64,000 bases of DNA, taken from Polaribacter sp. Hel1_33_78 (lineage in GTDB: Bacteria; Bacteroidota; Bacteroidia; Flavobacteriales; Flavobacteriaceae). The stretch spans positions 2,150,001-2,214,000 of the forward strand of contig NZ_LT629794.1 of NCBI RefSeq assembly GCF_900106075.1, given 5' to 3'. The notes beneath the pieces were generated by a model. That model was not told the origin of the DNA, did no database searches, and worked only from the letters and a program-made list of their open reading frames with translations. The translations under genes were made by a program, and so were the position numbers. Positions 8,412-17,744 of the stretch are shown piece by piece (positions within the stretch are counted from its first letter, which is position 1; the number at the start of each line of letters is the position of its first letter).

Positions 8412-11369
8412 ATGTATATAAATTGTCACTCCTACTATTCGCTACGTTATGGCACATTTTCTGAAATTGAGCTATTGCAACTTGCCGTAGCAAACAATAT
8501 TAAGACGATTGCGCTAACAGATATCAACAATACCTCTGCATGCTTAAACTTTATTCAACAAGCCAAAAAACACGCAATTAAACCTGTTGTTGGTGTTGAT
8601 TTTAGAAATGGCAATACCCAACAGTTTGTTGCAATCGCAAAAAATAATACCGGCTTTAAAAATATTAATAGTTACTTGTCTTCTTTTTTAGAGACAAAAA
8701 CTATTATTCCGGATATACCGACCTATTTAGACGAAGTATTTATCATCTATCCTTTTGAAAAAGCTTTAGAATTAAATCTTACTTCTTTTGCTGAAAATGA
8801 ATTTATAGGAGTATCGATTGCAGAGATTAATAAACTTCGGTTTTCATATTTAAAAAAATACGAAGATAAAATTGTGATACAGCAACAAGTTACCATTCGT
8901 AATAAAAGAGATTTTAATGCGCATAGACTATTGCGTGCAATAGCTAACAACACTTTGCTAAGCAAACTGCCAACAACAGAAGAATGTTTGGTAACAGACA
9001 CCATGCATACGGCAACAAGCCTGCAAGAATACTTTAAAGAATTTACTTTTATTATTGCAAATACCAAAGCACTATTACAAAGTTGTAGTATAAATTTTGG
9101 GTATGATATTGACCGTAAAAATCAGAATTTACAATTGTATTGTAATAGTTTTAAAGAAGATTATGAATCGCTCGTACGCTTGTGCAATAACAATATTTAT
9201 AAACGGTATCCAAATCCAACACAAAAAGTACATGCCCGACTTCAAAAAGAATTAAAAGTAATTGTCAAATTAAAATTTGTTTCCTTTTTTTTAATCAATT
9301 ACGACATTATCCATTATGCTAAAAAAAACAACTTTTTTCATGTAGGTAGAGGAAGTGGTGCTAATAGTATTGTGGCGTATATTATTGGTATTACAGATGT
9401 AGATCCTGTTGAGTTGGATTTATATTTTGAGCGATTTATAAATCCGTTTAGAGCTTCGCCACCAGATTTTGATATTGATTTTTCTTGGAAAGATAGAAAT
9501 ACGGTTACACAATATATTTTTGATCGTTTTGATAATGTTGCCTTATTAGCAACTTATAATACGTTTAAATACCGAGCTGTTGTTAGAGAATTAGGGAAGG
9601 TTTTTGGCTTACCGAAAGAAGAAATAGATAAATTAAGTAAAGGAGGCGCTCAAAATAAGTTAGATGAGATTTCTAAATTGGTCTTAAAATACGGAAAACT
9701 CATTGAAGGTTTCCCTAATTATGTGAGTGTTCATTCTGCTGGAATTTTAATTTTAGACAAACCCATTCATTATTATTCTGCAACCAGTTTGCCTCCAAAA
9801 GGATTTGCTACCGTTCAGTTTGACATGAATATTGCCGATGATGTTGGTGTTTTTAAGTTCGATATTTTAGGGCAACGTGGGTTGGCAAAAATTAAAGATG
9901 CTTTACAAATTATCAAAGAAAACAACCCAGATGCTCCTGAAATTGATATTACAGATGTTGAAAGTTTTAAAAAAGACAAAAACATTAATAACCTTTTAAA
10001 AACGGGCGGTGCAATTGGCGCCTATTATGTAGAATCCCCAGCCATGAGAGGGTTAATGCAAAAATTACAAACACAAGATTATTTAGGTCTGGTTGCTGCA
10101 AGTTCTATTATTAGACCAGGCGTTTCTGGCTCTGGAATGAAAGAAGAGTTTATAAAACGACATCGTTTTCCAGAAAAAAGAAAAGAAGCACATCCTATTT
10201 TACTAGAAATTATGCCTGAAACATATGGCATAATGGTGTATCAAGAAGATGTAATGAAAGTTGCTAATAAATTTGCAGATTTAACCTTGGGTGAGGCAGA
10301 TGTTTTACGAAGAGGTATGAGTGGCAAATACAGATCTGTAAAAGAATTTAAAGCTGTTGAAGATAAATTTATTTCTAATTGCAGAAAAAAAGGACACGAA
10401 GATAAATTGATTTTTGAAGTTTGGAATCAGATTAAAAGTTTTGCAGGATATGCTTTTGCCAAAGGACATTCTGCTTCTTATGCAGTAGAAAGCTACCAAA
10501 GTCTCTTTTTAAAGTGCTACTACCCTATCGAATTTATGACGGCAGTATTAAATAATGGTGGTGGTTTTTATTCGACAGAACATTATATACATGAAGCTAA
10601 AATGTGTGGAGCAACTATAGCGTTACCTTGTATTAACAATAGCGATCATGCAAATCGTATAAAAGAAAAAACAATTTATTTAGGATTTGGATATCTTAAA
10701 AATTTAGAGCATTTATTGGTGCAAAGATTTTTAACAGAACGCCAATTATATGGCCCGTTTCTTTCTTTGGATAATTTTATAGACCGTATTGCAATATCTA
10801 TAGAACAACTAAGCGTTTTAATTCGTATTGATGCTTTTCGATTTACAAAAAAACCGAAAACCAAACTACTTTGGGAAGCTACTTTTAAACTACATAAAAC
10901 AAAAACGCAAAAAGTTGAACAACAGGTAAAGTTGTTTCGATTACAACATCAAAATTTTGAGATTCCGAAACTAAATTCTCATTGGTTAGAAAATGTGTAC
11001 GATGAAATAGCTTTATTAGGGTTTACCATTCACAACTATTTTTCATTAGTTACAGAAGCATTTCTACCCCATATAAAAGCCAAAGAAATGGCGCTGTTTA
11101 CAAACCAAAATGTACTCTTATACGGCCAATTGGTAGCAACGCGCTTTAATAAAACTTCACAAGGAAAACTAATGCGGTTAAGTACGTTTATTGATGCAGA
11201 TGGCAACTATTTTGATGCTGTTCATTTTACAGATGTTGTGCAGCTGTATCCAATAAACGGTATGGGCATTTATGGATGCTATGGAAAAATTACCAACAGA
11301 TTTGGGTTTTGTAGTATGAATGTTCTTACATCTAAAAAAATGAGTATTGCCAGTGACCCCAGGTGTTAA
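8412..11369 (+). CDS. dnaE2: DNA polymerase III alpha-like (DnaE2/ImuC-type) error-prone polymerase
   Basis: A 985-residue C-family polymerase. It has an N-terminal PHP domain (MYINCHSYYSLRYGTFSE; HSYYS in place of the usual HShyS), a palm with the catalytic motif PPDFDIDFSW near residues 350-360, fingers with the GHSASYAVESYQSLFLK stretch, and a C-terminal OB-fold-like region from about residue 885 (LYGQLVATRFN). It is shorter than replicative DnaE (about 1160 residues), as expected for ImuC/DnaE2 paralogues. It starts 4 bp after the Y-family polymerase stop, so the two are co-transcribed and probably work together in damage-induced mutagenesis. Confidence 0.85.
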   Translation: MYINCHSYYSLRYGTFSEIELLQLAVANNIKTIALTDINNTSACLNFIQQAKKHAIKPVVGVDFRNGNTQQFVAIAKNNTGFKNINSYLSSFLETKTIIPDIPTYLDEVFIIYPFEKALELNLTSFAENEFIGVSIAEINKLRFSYLKKYEDKIVIQQQVTIRNKRDFNAHRLLRAIANNTLLSKLPTTEECLVTDTMHTATSLQEYFKEFTFIIANTKALLQSCSINFGYDIDRKNQNLQLYCNSFKEDYESLVRLCNNNIYKRYPNPTQKVHARLQKELKVIVKLKFVSFFLINYDIIHYAKKNNFFHVGRGSGANSIVAYIIGITDVDPVELDLYFERFINPFRASPPDFDIDFSWKDRNTVTQYIFDRFDNVALLATYNTFKYRAVVRELGKVFGLPKEEIDKLSKGGAQNKLDEISKLVLKYGKLIEGFPNYVSVHSAGILILDKPIHYYSATSLPPKGFATVQFDMNIADDVGVFKFDILGQRGLAKIKDALQIIKENNPDAPEIDITDVESFKKDKNINNLLKTGGAIGAYYVESPAMRGLMQKLQTQDYLGLVAASSIIRPGVSGSGMKEEFIKRHRFPEKRKEAHPILLEIMPETYGIMVYQEDVMKVANKFADLTLGEADVLRRGMSGKYRSVKEFKAVEDKFISNCRKKGHEDKLIFEVWNQIKSFAGYAFAKGHSASYAVESYQSLFLKCYYPIEFMTAVLNNGGGFYSTEHYIHEAKMCGATIALPCINNSDHANRIKEKTIYLGFGYLKNLEHLLVQRFLTERQLYGPFLSLDNFIDRIAISIEQLSVLIRIDAFRFTKKPKTKLLWEATFKLHKTKTQKVEQQVKLFRLQHQNFEIPKLNSHWLENVYDEIALLGFTIHNYFSLVTEAFLPHIKAKEMALFTNQNVLLYGQLVATRFNKTSQGKLMRLSTFIDADGNYFDAVHFTDVVQLYPINGMGIYGCYGKITNRFGFCSMNVLTSKKMSIASDPRC

Positions 11370-11382
11370 AGCGTTTTTTTAC

Positions 11383-11399
11383 TATCTATTAAATAGATA
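11383..11399. promoter_or_regulatory. Perfect 17-bp palindrome ahead of the recombinase gene
   Basis: TATCTATTAAATAGATA has 8-bp arms around one central base. It is 14 bp after the DnaE-like stop and 62 bp before the recombinase start. No T-tract follows directly, so an operator or RNA-processing hairpin fits better than a terminator. It does not resemble the candidate operator at 7144-7180. Confidence 0.4.
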
Positions 11400-11460
11400 C
11401 TTTCTAAAATAGCTCTTTATTTATTTTATTTTCATTAGATTTAGGTGCTATATTAAAAGA

Positions 11461-12624
11461 ATGAAAAAAATCCCTACTATCTTTTTAGAATACAAGGATT
11501 ACAAAAAGACTCCTCAACTACTCGTTAAATTTAAATATAACGACTACTTACTTAATTTGCTAAGAAAAATACCTGCTGCTACTTGGAGTACTTCGTTAAA
11601 AACATGGTATTTAAAAGACACCAAAGAAAATTTAAACTTAATTATAAGCACTTTTAAGGGTATTACAACCATTGATTCTAGTAAGCTTACTAAAAAAAAT
11701 ATTTTTAAACGAAATTTAACTGACAGTGAAAAAACACTTCTAAATAATTTCTACTTGTACTTAAAAGGCAAGAGATATAGTAAAAGTACGATACAAACTT
11801 ATACTTTATTTATTGCTGATTTTATAAACTTTCATACAAAAACACCCTTAGCTGAACTTACAAACAGAGATGTAGAACTTTTTATTGAGACCGTATTTAT
11901 AGAGCGGAAATATTCTATTAGCTCTCAAAGACAATTTATAAGTGCCTTAAAGATTTTTATTGTTTTTTATCCGCAAACAAAAATCAATGATTTGTCTTTA
12001 GAGCGGCCCAAAAAATCTAGAACACTTCCCAATGTATTGTCTCAAGAAGAGGTATTACGTATTATTCAATTAACTAAAAACTTAAAGCATAGAGCCATTA
12101 TTGTATTACTTTATTCTTCTGGACTGCGTATTGGAGAGGTTACGGGTTTATTGTTAAAAAATATTGATATCTTAAGAAAGCAGATTAAAGTTGAAGGAGG
12201 AAAAGGCAGAAAAGACAGATTTGTTGTTTTAGCAACTAGTTATTTACCTCTTTTACAAAATTACTTAACCACTTTTAAACCAGTATTTTATTTTATAGAG
12301 GGCCCAACAGGTAAAAAGTACTCTGAGAGTAGTATTAGAAAGTTTCTATTTAAGAGTGTACAAAAAGCTGGTATTTCAAAAAAAGTAACCCCACATACTT
12401 TACGACATAGCTATGCTACACATTTATTAGAAAATGGTGTTGGTTTAAGGCATATACAAGAGTTATTAGGACACGCTAAACCAGAAACTACCATGATTTA
12501 TACACATGTTGCAAAGAAAGATTTACTAGATATTCAGAGCCCGTTAGACACTATTTTATTAAATTTGGATAAAAACGATAAACGAGAACAAAAGTTCCTG
12601 TTATCCGGAAATAGAAACCTATAA
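11461..12624 (+). CDS. Tyrosine recombinase, candidate cassette integrase
   Basis: A 387-residue recombinase. Residues 1-80 form an extra N-terminal domain, about 90-175 a SAM-like core-binding domain, and about 190-360 the catalytic domain. Active-site residues are complete: Arg223 (SSGLRIGEV), Lys248 or Lys251 (GGKGRKDR), His312-Arg315 (PHTLRHSYATH), His338 (LLGHAKPETT) and Tyr347 (MIYTHV). The C-terminal part looks close to XerC/D and IntI. The roughly 16-20 residue insertion that IntI proteins carry before the HxxR box is absent: VFYFIEG runs straight into the KKYSESSIRKF helix. The gene ends 28 bp before the start of cassette 1 and points into the array. Some spirochaete integrons also have this co-directional layout. 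It is 91 bp behind the SOS-type operon and could be co-transcribed with it. A plain XerC/D-like role is the alternative. Confidence 0.85.
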   Translation: MKKIPTIFLEYKDYKKTPQLLVKFKYNDYLLNLLRKIPAATWSTSLKTWYLKDTKENLNLIISTFKGITTIDSSKLTKKNIFKRNLTDSEKTLLNNFYLYLKGKRYSKSTIQTYTLFIADFINFHTKTPLAELTNRDVELFIETVFIERKYSISSQRQFISALKIFIVFYPQTKINDLSLERPKKSRTLPNVLSQEEVLRIIQLTKNLKHRAIIVLLYSSGLRIGEVTGLLLKNIDILRKQIKVEGGKGRKDRFVVLATSYLPLLQNYLTTFKPVFYFIEGPTGKKYSESSIRKFLFKSVQKAGISKKVTPHTLRHSYATHLLENGVGLRHIQELLGHAKPETTMIYTHVAKKDLLDIQSPLDTILLNLDKNDKREQKFLLSGNRNL

Positions 12625-12661
12625 ACAGGAGGTTTATTCTCCATATAACGAGTTGTAAGTA
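12597..12661 (+). other. attI-like primary insertion site
   Basis: The first cassette begins inside GTTGTAAGTA (12652-12661), whose reverse complement TACTTACAAC closes that cassette at 19076-19085. The crossover point is therefore within GTT at 12652-12654. Upstream, overlapping the recombinase 3' end, are CCTGTT/AACAGG (12597-12602, 12624-12629) and AAACCT/AGGTTT (12615-12620, 12630-12635). These are possible recombinase-binding inverted repeats. No full attC-like palindrome is present here, as expected for an attI. Confidence 0.65.
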
Positions 12662-12717
12662 ATGCAGAAAATCGAGCAAAACACCAAAATTTCGTTCTGA
12701 AAAGCCAACCGCACAGT

Positions 12718-12764
12718 CAAGCACATTTCATTTTTTTCGTGCCTCAAAAAATAAAAAGAGCTTG
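12718..12764. repeat. H element, start of cassette 1
   Basis: Imperfect hairpin: CAAGC-ACA-TTTCATTTTTT pairs with AAAAAATAAAAAGAGCTTG around a TCGTGCCTC loop. It is preceded by GCCAACCGCACAG (12704). Eight such elements occur in the window, at both ends of cassettes 1, 3, 10 and 12. All keep an ACA/AGA internal loop while the helix sequence varies. Confidence 0.75.
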
Positions 12765-12803
12765 CCTTTCCCCATCTCTCACTCATACGAAATGATAATT
12801 TTA

Positions 12804-12822
12804 ATACTCATTTAGTGAGTAT
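12804..12822. promoter_or_regulatory. Palindromic operator (C-box-like) upstream of the cassette 1 controller
   Basis: ATACTCA-TTTAG-TGAGTAT is a perfect inverted repeat with 7-bp arms, 47 bp before the controller start. A further half site (TTAGTGAG) lies at about 12843. The position suggests autoregulation by the small HTH protein. Confidence 0.6.
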
Positions 12823-12869
12823 GTGAAAAATCTTATTTACATTAGTGAGCGGAATTAAAAAAATTCGAA

Positions 12870-13067
12870 ATGAACCGAATAAAAGAGGTTTTAGAACAAA
12901 AAGGAATAAAACAAATCTGGTTGGCTGAACAATTGGAAAAGAGCTACAATATGGTACACTCTTACGCCCAAAACAAAAGACAACCGAGTTTAGATGTTTT
13001 GTATAAAATTGCGGAAATTCTGAATGTTGACATTAAAGAATTGTTAGTTTCTAATAAACCTGAATAG
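12870..13067 (+). CDS. Small XRE-family HTH controller (C-protein-like)
   Basis: A 65-residue protein made of a single XRE/Cro helix-turn-helix (WLAEQLEKSYNMVHSYAQNK covers helices 2 and 3). It ends with the N-V-D-I-KELL segment typical of restriction controller proteins. It is 9 bp upstream of the methylase gene and is preceded by a palindromic operator. It most likely times expression of the restriction operon. Its paralogue at 36315-36530 has the same position in the cassette 10 operon. Confidence 0.8.
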   Translation: MNRIKEVLEQKGIKQIWLAEQLEKSYNMVHSYAQNKRQPSLDVLYKIAEILNVDIKELLVSNKPE

Positions 13068-13076
13068 AAAAAGTAA

Positions 13077-15779
13077 ATGAAATCAACCGAAATAAAAACT
13101 AACGTTCAAAACTTAATAGATAACTTCTCAAAAGAGGAATTTATCTATAATTTGTTAATTGCATACGGAATTTCAAAAACTTCTGTAACTCGACTAAAAA
13201 AAGGCGATTACAATTTTGCCAAAGCAGATGGAGAAATTTTATACAAAAAGAAAATATTCTTTAAAGTAGAAGCATCTGACAAATTGTTGAGTAGCATTGA
13301 GGAAATTGCAAAAGAAGAACAAATTGCAAAGCACAAACCAAGGTTTGCAATTGTTACAGATTACAAACAAATAGTTGCAAAAGACCTTAAACTCGGTAAT
13401 AATTTAGATATTGAATTAAAAGATTTACCGAATTATTTCGATTTCTTTTTACCATTAGCAGGTAGCGAAGTTTATAACGCTACAAACGATAATGAAGCAG
13501 ATAGAAATGCTTCATACAAAATGGCTTCGTTATACGATTTGCTGATTGAGGAAAATCCACAGATTTACAACTCAAAAGCAAGTATTCACAATCTTAATAT
13601 TTTCTTATCTCGTTTATTGTTTTGCTTCTTTGCAGAAGACACAGAAATATTTAAAGAAGATAGTATTTTCACAAATACTTTAGCACAACATACTGACGAA
13701 AACGGAAAAGACACACATTCGTTTTTAGATGAATTATTTGAGCGCTTAAATACAGAAAACGCAGAAAAATTTCCTGAATATTTAAGAAAATTTGAATATG
13801 TAAACGGAGGTTTATTCAAAGACCCAATAAAATCCCCAACATTTACAGCAAAGGCAAGAAAAACATTAATTGACCTTGGCGAATTACAATGGAAAGACAT
13901 TAATCCAGATATTTTTGGCTCAATGATTCAAGCTGTGGTAATTCCTGATTATCGTAGTGATTTAGGAATGCATTATACGTCAGTAGAAAACATTCTAAAA
14001 CTAATAAAACCTTTGTTTTTAGATGAACTTTACGAAGAATTTGAAAAAGCTAAAACAGTAAACCAATTACGAACGCTAATAAAAAGACTATCTAAAATTA
14101 AGTTTTTTGACCCAGCTTGTGGAAGCGGAAATTTTTTGATTATTACGTACAAAGAAATTCGTTTGTTGGAAATTAGAATTTTAGAAAAAATTATTGATTT
14201 AAGTCCAAATCCAACATTAGAATTTACACAAATACAACTCTCACAATTTTACGGAATTGAAATAGATGATTTTGCTCACGAAATGGCAATTCTCTCACTT
14301 TGGTTGGCAGAACACCAAATGAACCGAGTATTTGAAGATACTTTGTTTGACTTTGGTAGGTCTAACCCTATTCTACCATTAAAAGAAGCAGGACAAATAA
14401 CACACGGAAATGCAACAAGAGAAGATTGGAAAAAGGCCTGCCCAATTTCTAAATCAGATGAAGTTTATATTATTGGAAATCCACCTTATTTAGGATTTAA
14501 AGGTTGGGATTCACAACAGAAAAAAGATATGGCTCTCGTGTTTAGTGAGTTCACAACTGTTAATAGATTAGACTTTATTAGTTGTTGGTTTAAAAAAGGT
14601 ACGGATTACATAAAAGATAATAATGCCAAATTAGCTTTTGTAAGCACAAACTCGATATGTCAGGGAGAACAAGTGAGCTTAATATGGCCTTATATTCTCA
14701 ATAATGTTGAAATAAATTTTGCTTATACTTCTTTCAGTTGGTCTAATAGTGCTAAAGGAAATGCAGGTGTTTCTGTAATTATCATTTCCTTGGCTAATAA
14801 AAATAAACAAGAGAAAATTATTTTTTCTGATAATAGAAAAATAAGCGTTAAAAATATCAATCCTTATTTAACAGGAGGCGATACTATTTATATTAAAAAG
14901 AGAAATGAAGCTATTTCGATTTTACCAAAAATGGTTCTTGGAAGTAGTGGTATTGATGGAGGTAATTTGATTTTATCTAAAGAAGAAAAAGACTCATTTA
15001 TAAGTCAAAATCCTAATTCAAAAGAATTTATAAAAAAATTCTTGGGTGGTAATGATTTTTTAAATGGAGTTGAAAGGTATTGTATATGGATAGATGACGA
15101 TAAAATAGAGAAAGCATTAAAAAATAACCTCATTAAAGATAGAGTTGATAAGTGCGAAATTTATAGATTGAATGGAGGACGTGATGCACGTAAAGCATCA
15201 GATGTTCCACATAGATTTTTTTACAGGAAATACGAGGAAAAAGAATCATTGATACTGCCATTTACAAGTTCTGAAAGAAGAATTTATCTACCAGTAGATT
15301 TAGGTAAAAAAGAAACTGTGTTTAGCAATGGTATGCTTGTGATTTATAATTTTCAGCCATATTATTTTGCCATATTGGTTTCAAAAATGCATATGATTTG
15401 GGCAAAAGCTGTTGGTGGTAAATTGGAAACAAGATTAAGATATTCAGTAAGTATGGTTTACAATACTTTTCCATTTCCAAACATTTCAGACAAACAAAAA
15501 GAAAACTTAAACTTATATGTATTTGCCATTTTAGATGAAAGAGCAAAACACCCAAGTAAAACAATGGCACAATTATACAATCCAGATACTATGCCAAAAG
15601 GTTTACTAAAAGCACATCAAGAATTAGATACTGCAATAGAACAATGTTATCGTTTACAGCCTTTTAAAAACGATACAGAGCGTTTAGAATATTTGTTTAA
15701 GCAGTATGAAGAAATGTCAAAGAAAGACACGCTTTTTGCAAAGCAAAAGAAAACTAGAAAAAAGAAAGCCAAAAAATAA
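13077..15779 (+). CDS. N6-adenine DNA methyltransferase, YeeA/MmeI-like
   Basis: A 900-residue class I methylase. Motif I is DPACGSGN (about 345-352) and motif IV is NPPY (468-471), both intact. The N-terminal ~300 residues match the N-terminal and spacer layout of MmeI/YeeA-like proteins. The region after about 560 is probably the target-recognition domain. The C-terminus is a lysine-rich tail (KQKKTRKKKAKK). I could not confirm a PD-(D/E)xK nuclease motif, so cleavage may depend on the partners. The next genes are a helicase and a GIY-YIG protein, the order I recall for yeeA-yeeB-yeeC of Bacillus subtilis. The predicted role is adenine methylation and recognition in a phage-restriction system. 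Confidence 0.8.
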   Translation: MKSTEIKTNVQNLIDNFSKEEFIYNLLIAYGISKTSVTRLKKGDYNFAKADGEILYKKKIFFKVEASDKLLSSIEEIAKEEQIAKHKPRFAIVTDYKQIVAKDLKLGNNLDIELKDLPNYFDFFLPLAGSEVYNATNDNEADRNASYKMASLYDLLIEENPQIYNSKASIHNLNIFLSRLLFCFFAEDTEIFKEDSIFTNTLAQHTDENGKDTHSFLDELFERLNTENAEKFPEYLRKFEYVNGGLFKDPIKSPTFTAKARKTLIDLGELQWKDINPDIFGSMIQAVVIPDYRSDLGMHYTSVENILKLIKPLFLDELYEEFEKAKTVNQLRTLIKRLSKIKFFDPACGSGNFLIITYKEIRLLEIRILEKIIDLSPNPTLEFTQIQLSQFYGIEIDDFAHEMAILSLWLAEHQMNRVFEDTLFDFGRSNPILPLKEAGQITHGNATREDWKKACPISKSDEVYIIGNPPYLGFKGWDSQQKKDMALVFSEFTTVNRLDFISCWFKKGTDYIKDNNAKLAFVSTNSICQGEQVSLIWPYILNNVEINFAYTSFSWSNSAKGNAGVSVIIISLANKNKQEKIIFSDNRKISVKNINPYLTGGDTIYIKKRNEAISILPKMVLGSSGIDGGNLILSKEEKDSFISQNPNSKEFIKKFLGGNDFLNGVERYCIWIDDDKIEKALKNNLIKDRVDKCEIYRLNGGRDARKASDVPHRFFYRKYEEKESLILPFTSSERRIYLPVDLGKKETVFSNGMLVIYNFQPYYFAILVSKMHMIWAKAVGGKLETRLRYSVSMVYNTFPFPNISDKQKENLNLYVFAILDERAKHPSKTMAQLYNPDTMPKGLLKAHQELDTAIEQCYRLQPFKNDTERLEYLFKQYEEMSKKDTLFAKQKKTRKKKAKK

Positions 15780-15782
15780 AAT

Positions 15783-17744
15783 ATGCCAAATTTAGTACAC
15801 GTAAATTACGACCAAACAGGAAACAGCAAAAGTACCAATGCTTTAGGAATGCGAGAAATGCAAGAAAAAGCGTATGCAGGAAGAACTGCACAATATTTAT
15901 TACTAAAAGCACCACCAGCATCAGGTAAATCAAGAGCATTAATGTTTATAGCTTTAGACAAATTAAAAAACCAAGGTTTAAAAAAAGTAATAGTTGCTGT
16001 TCCTGAAAAATCAATTGGTGCATCATTTGGTTCAACAGAATTAAAAAAATATGGCTTTTTTGCAGATTGGAAACCAAATCCAAAATATAACCTTTGTACA
16101 CCAGGAAAAGAAAAAAGTAAAGTAACGGCATTCTTAAACTTTTTAGATTCTGACGAACAAATTTTGGTTTGTACTCACGCAACTTTGCGTTTTGCTTTTG
16201 ATGGTTTAGATGTTAAAAAACTAGATAATACTTTAGTTGCTATTGATGAATTTCATCACGTTTCAGCAGAAGGTGATAATATTTTAGGTCAAGTTCTAAA
16301 AAGCATAATGGCAAATTCAGATGCTCACATAGTAGCAATGACAGGTTCGTATTTTAGAGGAGATAGTGTTCCTGTTTTAATGCCAGAAGATGAAGCAAAA
16401 TTCACGAAAGTAACATACACCTATTATCAACAATTAAATGGCTACGAGTTTTTAAAATCTTTAGGCATTGGATATCATTTTTATACAGGTAAATATTTTA
16501 AAAAGCATCCTGACAAAGAACAGTCAGCATTGGCGGAAATTTTAGATGAAAACAAAAAAACCATTATTCATATACCAAGTGTAAATTCGGCAGAATCTTC
16601 CAAAGAGAAATACGAAGAAGTAAATCATATTATTGATGTTTTAGGAAATTTGGAATTTCAAGATGAAGAAACAGGAGTTTTACACATAAAAAGCAATAAA
16701 ACAGGTAAAATTTTAAAAGTTGCTGATTTAGTAAATGACAATCCAAAATCGAGAGATAAAATTAGTGCATATTTAAGAGAAATAAAATCGGCAGATGATA
16801 TTGATATCATTATAGCTTTAGGAATGGCAAAAGAAGGTTTTGATTGGCCTTATTGTCAACACGCTTTAACCATAGGTTACAGAGGTTCGCTAACCGAAAT
16901 TATTCAAATTATTGGTAGAGCTACAAGAGATAGTAATAATAAAACACACGCTCAATTTACAAACCTAATTGCACAACCAGATGCACAAGATGAAGAAGTA
17001 AAATTATCTGTAAATAATATGTTGAAAGCGATTACAGCATCATTATTAATGGAACAAGTTTTAGCACCAAACTTTAAATTCAAACTCAAAAAAGATGAAG
17101 ATGATGAAGAAGAAGATGATGACAAAACCATTAAAATAAGAGGTTTTAAACTACCAACTTCTAAAAGAGCTGAAGACATTATTGAAACGGATTTAAATGA
17201 TTTAAAGGCAAAAATATTACAAGACCCACAAATGCTAAAAGCAATACCAGGGAATATTGAGCCAGAGACTATAAACACCGTTTTAATTCCTAAAATAATT
17301 AGAGAAGTTTATCCCGATTTAAATGACGAAGATGTAGAAGCTGTTAGGCAACACGTAGTTGTAGATTCTGTAATTAAAAACAGTACAATTGAGGAGCAAG
17401 GAGATAAAAAATTTATTAGAATGGCAGGAAGTTTTGTGAATATAGATGATATTCATATTGACTTAATTGATAAAGTAAATCCGTTTCAGAAAGCATTTGA
17501 AATCTTATCAAAATCTGTAACAACTCAAGTTTTAAAATTAATTGACGAGCATATTCAGTCTACTAAGTTTGAAATGACAGAAGAAGAAGCCATTTTGTTA
17601 TGGCCTAAAATAAAAGAATGGGTAAAAAACAATAAAGGAGAACAACCCAATATTCAAGCATTTGACCATAAAGAAAAAAGAATGGCAGAGGCTTTAGTGT
17701 TTTTAAGAGAACTGAAACGTAAAAAAGCACTTGAAAATGGCTAA
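15783..17744 (+). CDS. Superfamily 2 helicase, YeeB-like
   Basis: A 653-residue DEAD/DEAH-type ATPase. Walker A is APPASGKSR (43-51), Walker B is DEFH (155-158, a DEAH variant), and motif VI is GRATRD (378-383). A highly acidic stretch (KKDEDDEEEDDDK, around 437-449) separates the helicase core from a C-terminal domain of unknown fold. It starts 3 bp after the methylase and overlaps the next gene by 8 bp, so all three should be translated together. It is the likely motor or translocase of the YeeABC-like restriction system. Confidence 0.8.
   Translation: MPNLVHVNYDQTGNSKSTNALGMREMQEKAYAGRTAQYLLLKAPPASGKSRALMFIALDKLKNQGLKKVIVAVPEKSIGASFGSTELKKYGFFADWKPNPKYNLCTPGKEKSKVTAFLNFLDSDEQILVCTHATLRFAFDGLDVKKLDNTLVAIDEFHHVSAEGDNILGQVLKSIMANSDAHIVAMTGSYFRGDSVPVLMPEDEAKFTKVTYTYYQQLNGYEFLKSLGIGYHFYTGKYFKKHPDKEQSALAEILDENKKTIIHIPSVNSAESSKEKYEEVNHIIDVLGNLEFQDEETGVLHIKSNKTGKILKVADLVNDNPKSRDKISAYLREIKSADDIDIIIALGMAKEGFDWPYCQHALTIGYRGSLTEIIQIIGRATRDSNNKTHAQFTNLIAQPDAQDEEVKLSVNNMLKAITASLLMEQVLAPNFKFKLKKDEDDEEEDDDKTIKIRGFKLPTSKRAEDIIETDLNDLKAKILQDPQMLKAIPGNIEPETINTVLIPKIIREVYPDLNDEDVEAVRQHVVVDSVIKNSTIEEQGDKKFIRMAGSFVNIDDIHIDLIDKVNPFQKAFEILSKSVTTQVLKLIDEHIQSTKFEMTEEEAILLWPKIKEWVKNNKGEQPNIQAFDHKEKRMAEALVFLRELKRKKALENG

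Noticed and set aside
11383..11399. Terminator separating the polymerase operon from the recombinase
   Set aside because: The palindrome is AT-only apart from one C and one G and has no T-tract directly after it, so it is not a convincing terminator; kept as a possible operator.
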